Shown: in pieces, positions 62,312 through 64,000 of the stretch
Layout of the letters: the number at the start of each line of letters is the position of its first letter
Position numbering within the stretch: position 1 is the first letter of the stretch
Source of the DNA: Enterococcus avium ATCC 14025
GTDB taxonomy: Bacteria; Bacillota; Bacilli; Lactobacillales; Enterococcaceae
Direction: 5' to 3'
Assembly: GCF_000406965.1 (NCBI RefSeq)
Contig: NZ_KE136357.1
Span: 364,244-428,243, forward strand
DNA: 64,000 nucleotides
Position numbers and translations under genes: made by a program
The notes under the pieces: model-generated
The model's database searches: none
Told to the model about the DNA's origin: nothing
What the model saw: the letters and a program-made list of their open reading frames with translations, nothing else

Positions 62312-62839
62312 CTATTTAAGAGTTTTTACTATTGCATGAGCAGCGTTATTTATGGCTTTAGCCTCTTCAGAGCGATTTTTTGAAGTATCTTTTTGCCACA
62401 TCATATCTGTAGTTTGACCAAAGTAAAGGTGAAAAATATCTTTATAAGTTTTCCCCTGAGTATCTGAATAAGTAATCTGAACTATTACGTTTCCTCTAAA
62501 GTCAGGTTCAACCGCAGTGGAAAATTTCTGGTTTGGCGCTATTGACCCGCCAACTAAAGATTTCATTTGACGATTTCTGTTTACTTGGTCTTCTTCAAGA
62601 CCTTCAAACGTAAGCTTAGATATAGTGGCCATTGTATTTCCAAAATTTTTTAAAACTAAGTACTTTGCAAAAAATGTTGTATCTATTATATCCACATATG
62701 CAGATACATACGGCCTGTTAGATTCTTCTATAGTTTTTTCTGTTAATTTAATTGATCTATTCGATTGAACAATTGAAATGACAGACACAATAAGAGTAAG
62801 GCAAATAGCAATAACTTGAATCCAATCAGAAGATTTCAT
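62312..62839 (-). CDS. Reversed membrane-anchored cargo gene (175 aa)
   Basis: The only minus-strand gene within the plus-strand early operon. One N-terminal helix (WIQVIAICLTLIVSVISIV) followed by a short stalk and a beta-rich domain (NRPYVSAYVDIIDTTFFAKYLVLKNFGNT..VIVQITYSDTQGKTYKDIFHLYFG). The RPYV..LKNFGN pattern recurs in many membrane-anchored hypotheticals in phages and islands; no function is known to me. GGTGGAATT precedes ATG. It has the marks of a prophage cargo ('moron') gene, perhaps expressed in the lysogen. Confidence 0.7.
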   Translation of the reverse strand: MKSSDWIQVIAICLTLIVSVISIVQSNRSIKLTEKTIEESNRPYVSAYVDIIDTTFFAKYLVLKNFGNTMATISKLTFEGLEEDQVNRNRQMKSLVGGSIAPNQKFSTAVEPDFRGNVIVQITYSDTQGKTYKDIFHLYFGQTTDMMWQKDTSKNRSEEAKAINNAAHAIVKTLK

Positions 62840-62892
62840 AATTCCACCATCCAGTTTTTAAACCATTATATCAAATTGAAAGGGGTGAGAAG

Positions 62893-63036
62893 ATGAGTTA
62901 TGAGGAACACATAAAGCTAATGGAAAAAGCAAATAGAGAATATTATAACTATCATGAGTCCATTTTGTTAGCAAAGCAAATTATCGAAAAACAAAAAAAG
63001 GCTCACTACGCCGACAAGCAATTAGTGAGCAAATGA
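62893..63036 (+). CDS. Small charged phage protein (47 aa)
   Basis: AAAGGGGTGAGAAG before ATG. Helical, Lys/Glu/Tyr-rich (EEHIKLMEKANREYYNYHES). No family recognised. Confidence 0.6.
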   Translation: MSYEEHIKLMEKANREYYNYHESILLAKQIIEKQKKAHYADKQLVSK

Positions 63037-63064
63037 AAAAATATATTTCTAAGGAGAGAATAAC

Positions 63065-63394
63065 ATGATTAACGAAAAAATTCAAAATTTATTGAAAGAA
63101 CTACAACGGGAATGTGAAAAGGAAGGTGTATCAGCACTTTGTACACTCCATAAAGAAGCGAATATTTTACAACTGCTTGTTGGTGGATTACCCGATGTAG
63201 CTGCACTCTTAGCGATTCAAGAAAGTGAATTAGACAACAAGTTACTGGTTCCCGTGAAACTATTAAGGAATGCAGGATTAGAGGCATTGGGGATGGAAAC
63301 GGGGAAAACTATGCCCGATCATACCTTTGTTCTTAATGATGTAAACGATATTCCAGATGTCCTTGAACGTATTAGGAAAGGTGAATTCGAATGA
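63065..63394 (+). CDS. Hypothetical early phage protein (109 aa)
   Basis: AAGGAGAG before ATG. An acidic alpha/beta protein (LQRECEKEGVSALCTLHKEANILQLLVGG, then LLVPVKLLRNAGLEALGMETG). No family recognised. Its stop overlaps the next start (ATGA). Confidence 0.65.
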   Translation: MINEKIQNLLKELQRECEKEGVSALCTLHKEANILQLLVGGLPDVAALLAIQESELDNKLLVPVKLLRNAGLEALGMETGKTMPDHTFVLNDVNDIPDVLERIRKGEFE

Positions 63395-63501
63395 GTTTCG
63401 ATTATGACACTGCAATGGCTGATCCTGATAACCACGTTTTCATAAATGTTACTCAATCAGGGGCAGAAGATAAGCCCGAAAGTATGGAGGGATGGAATTG
63501 A
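63391..63501 (+). CDS. Very small phage protein (36 aa)
   Basis: ATGA overlap with the previous gene. Starts MSFDYDTAMADPDNHVFINV and ends in the ribosome site and start of the Gam-like gene. Coupled translation is likely; function unknown. Confidence 0.5.
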   Translation: MSFDYDTAMADPDNHVFINVTQSGAEDKPESMEGWN

Positions 63502-64000
63502 ACGCCTTAGAAAAATATGAACTCGAAGAGTTAGAAGCAAGTGAGGTTCTAAAAGATGAGTCGCACGGTTGGAAAATTGATAGTTTAGAAAGTGCCGATT
63601 GGGCATTTAGAAAAATCGCTGCTTTAAAAAAAGCGAATAAGGAAATCTATCAGCTTGCCGATAAAGAACGTGAACGTATTGCTGAATGGGAAACAAAGGA
63701 AACGCAAAGTAACCAAGATAGCATTGATTTTTTTGAACATAAATTAGCAGACTATCTGCGTGAGCTACGGAAAAACGATCCAAAGGTAAAAATCAAAACA
63801 CCGCATGGAACGGTAAACACGCGTAAACAAGCAGATTTATGGGAATATCGCGCTGATGCGGTAGACACTTTAAAAAAATTAGGACTCACTGAATTTATAA
63901 AAGTGACAGAAACTGTAAACAAAGCAGATTTTAAGAAAGCTGTTCAAGTTCTAGAAGATGGGCGTGTAATAAGCCCTGACGGTGAATTGATCGAATGCGT
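63498..64000 (+). CDS. Host-nuclease inhibitor, Mu Gam-like (partial at right edge)
   Basis: At least 167 residues. The segments DWAFRKIAALKKANKEIYQL, FFEHKLADYLRELRKNDPKVKIKTPHGTVNTRK and DTLKKLGLTEFIKVTETVNKADFKKAV fit the Gam family, which binds double-stranded DNA ends and shields them from RecBCD/AddAB-like nucleases. TTG at 63498 has the best spacing to GGAGG; ATG at 63492 is also in frame but too close. The 3' end is cut by the window. Confidence 0.85.
   Translation, partial: MNALEKYELEELEASEVLKDESHGWKIDSLESADWAFRKIAALKKANKEIYQLADKERERIAEWETKETQSNQDSIDFFEHKLADYLRELRKNDPKVKIKTPHGTVNTRKQADLWEYRADAVDTLKKLGLTEFIKVTETVNKADFKKAVQVLEDGRVISPDGELIEC

Larger units (their letters stand above)
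56580..64000. mobile_element. Prophage, left part (continues beyond the window)
   Basis: Starts between the hup terminator and the integrase gene. Order: integrase, ion channel, ImmA-like protease, CI-like repressor (all minus), then Cro-like, DUF771-like, small proteins, DUF3102-like, ORF6C and Gam-like genes (plus). This is the lysogeny and early replication module of a temperate siphophage. The attachment core is not identifiable without the right end; the stretch 56576-56627 is the place to look. Structural genes lie outside the window. Confidence 0.93.

Noticed and set aside
1-64000. tRNA, rRNA or CRISPR arrays
   Set aside because: I found no cloverleaf with a GGTTCGAATC-type arm in intergenic space, no rRNA-like sequence, and no regularly spaced direct repeats.

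Overview
The window looks like the chromosome of a low-GC Gram-positive lactic acid bacterium, most probably an Enterococcus; the species cannot be read from the sequence alone. The signs are strong AGGAGG-type ribosome sites, frequent GTG/TTG starts, many short-spacer intrinsic terminators, Mga-type regulators, a complete-looking flavin-based extracellular electron transfer (EET) locus and a lactobacillales-style prophage early region.

Layout. 1-7.3 kb: EET locus in two divergent arms: eetB(partial)-eetA-ndh2 leftwards and pplA-fmnB-two UbiA prenyltransferases rightwards. The type II NADH dehydrogenase feeds a demethylmenaquinone-type pool, EetA/EetB are the membrane link and the lipoprotein PplA, flavinylated by FmnB, carries electrons outward. 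7.3-12 kb: an APC transporter, then a GNAT acetyltransferase translationally coupled to a large unrecognised membrane protein. 11.9-16.5 kb: an HcxA/GldA-type dehydrogenase divergent from an amino-acid ABC importer plus class I aminotransferase. 16.5-18 kb: AraC/GyrI-type regulator and NUDIX hydrolase. 18.1-21.5 kb: LysR regulator plus lpdC-lpdB-lpdD, a gallate-type (UbiD/UbiX) decarboxylase operon with an unusual hairpin enclosing the lpdC ribosome site. 21.7-33.8 kb: small regulators, a PrdX-like deacylase, two ABC exporter systems (one with a divergent TetR), an APC permease, and a decayed CPBP protease. 34-35.1 kb: an unrecognised gene split by a -1 frameshift. 35.8-40.8 kb: serC-serA-DUF1015 and a PadR/DUF1700 pair. 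41-42.4 kb: a stand-alone TnpB element with a left hairpin and a right-end guide-RNA region. 42.4-52.9 kb: ordinary chromosomal genes (anion permease, trans-sulfuration enzyme, flippase, AIM24 protein, ABC ATPase, M3 peptidase, alanine dehydrogenase). 52.9-56 kb: two tandem Mga-family regulators, one broken by a single stop codon. 56.25 kb: hup.

From about 56.6 kb to the right edge is a prophage inserted just behind hup: integrase, a six-TM voltage-gated-type K+ channel, ImmA-like protease and CI-like repressor on the minus strand, then a long early operon on the plus strand (Cro-like, DUF771-like, DUF3102-like, ORF6C, small proteins, Gam-like), interrupted by one reversed membrane-anchored cargo gene. 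The most interesting points are the channel gene in the lysogeny module, two candidate short plus-strand RNAs in the same module, a two-copy hairpin repeat behind terminators, the SD-enclosing hairpin of the lpd operon, the frameshifted unknown gene, and DUF1015 as a possible serine-pathway enzyme.
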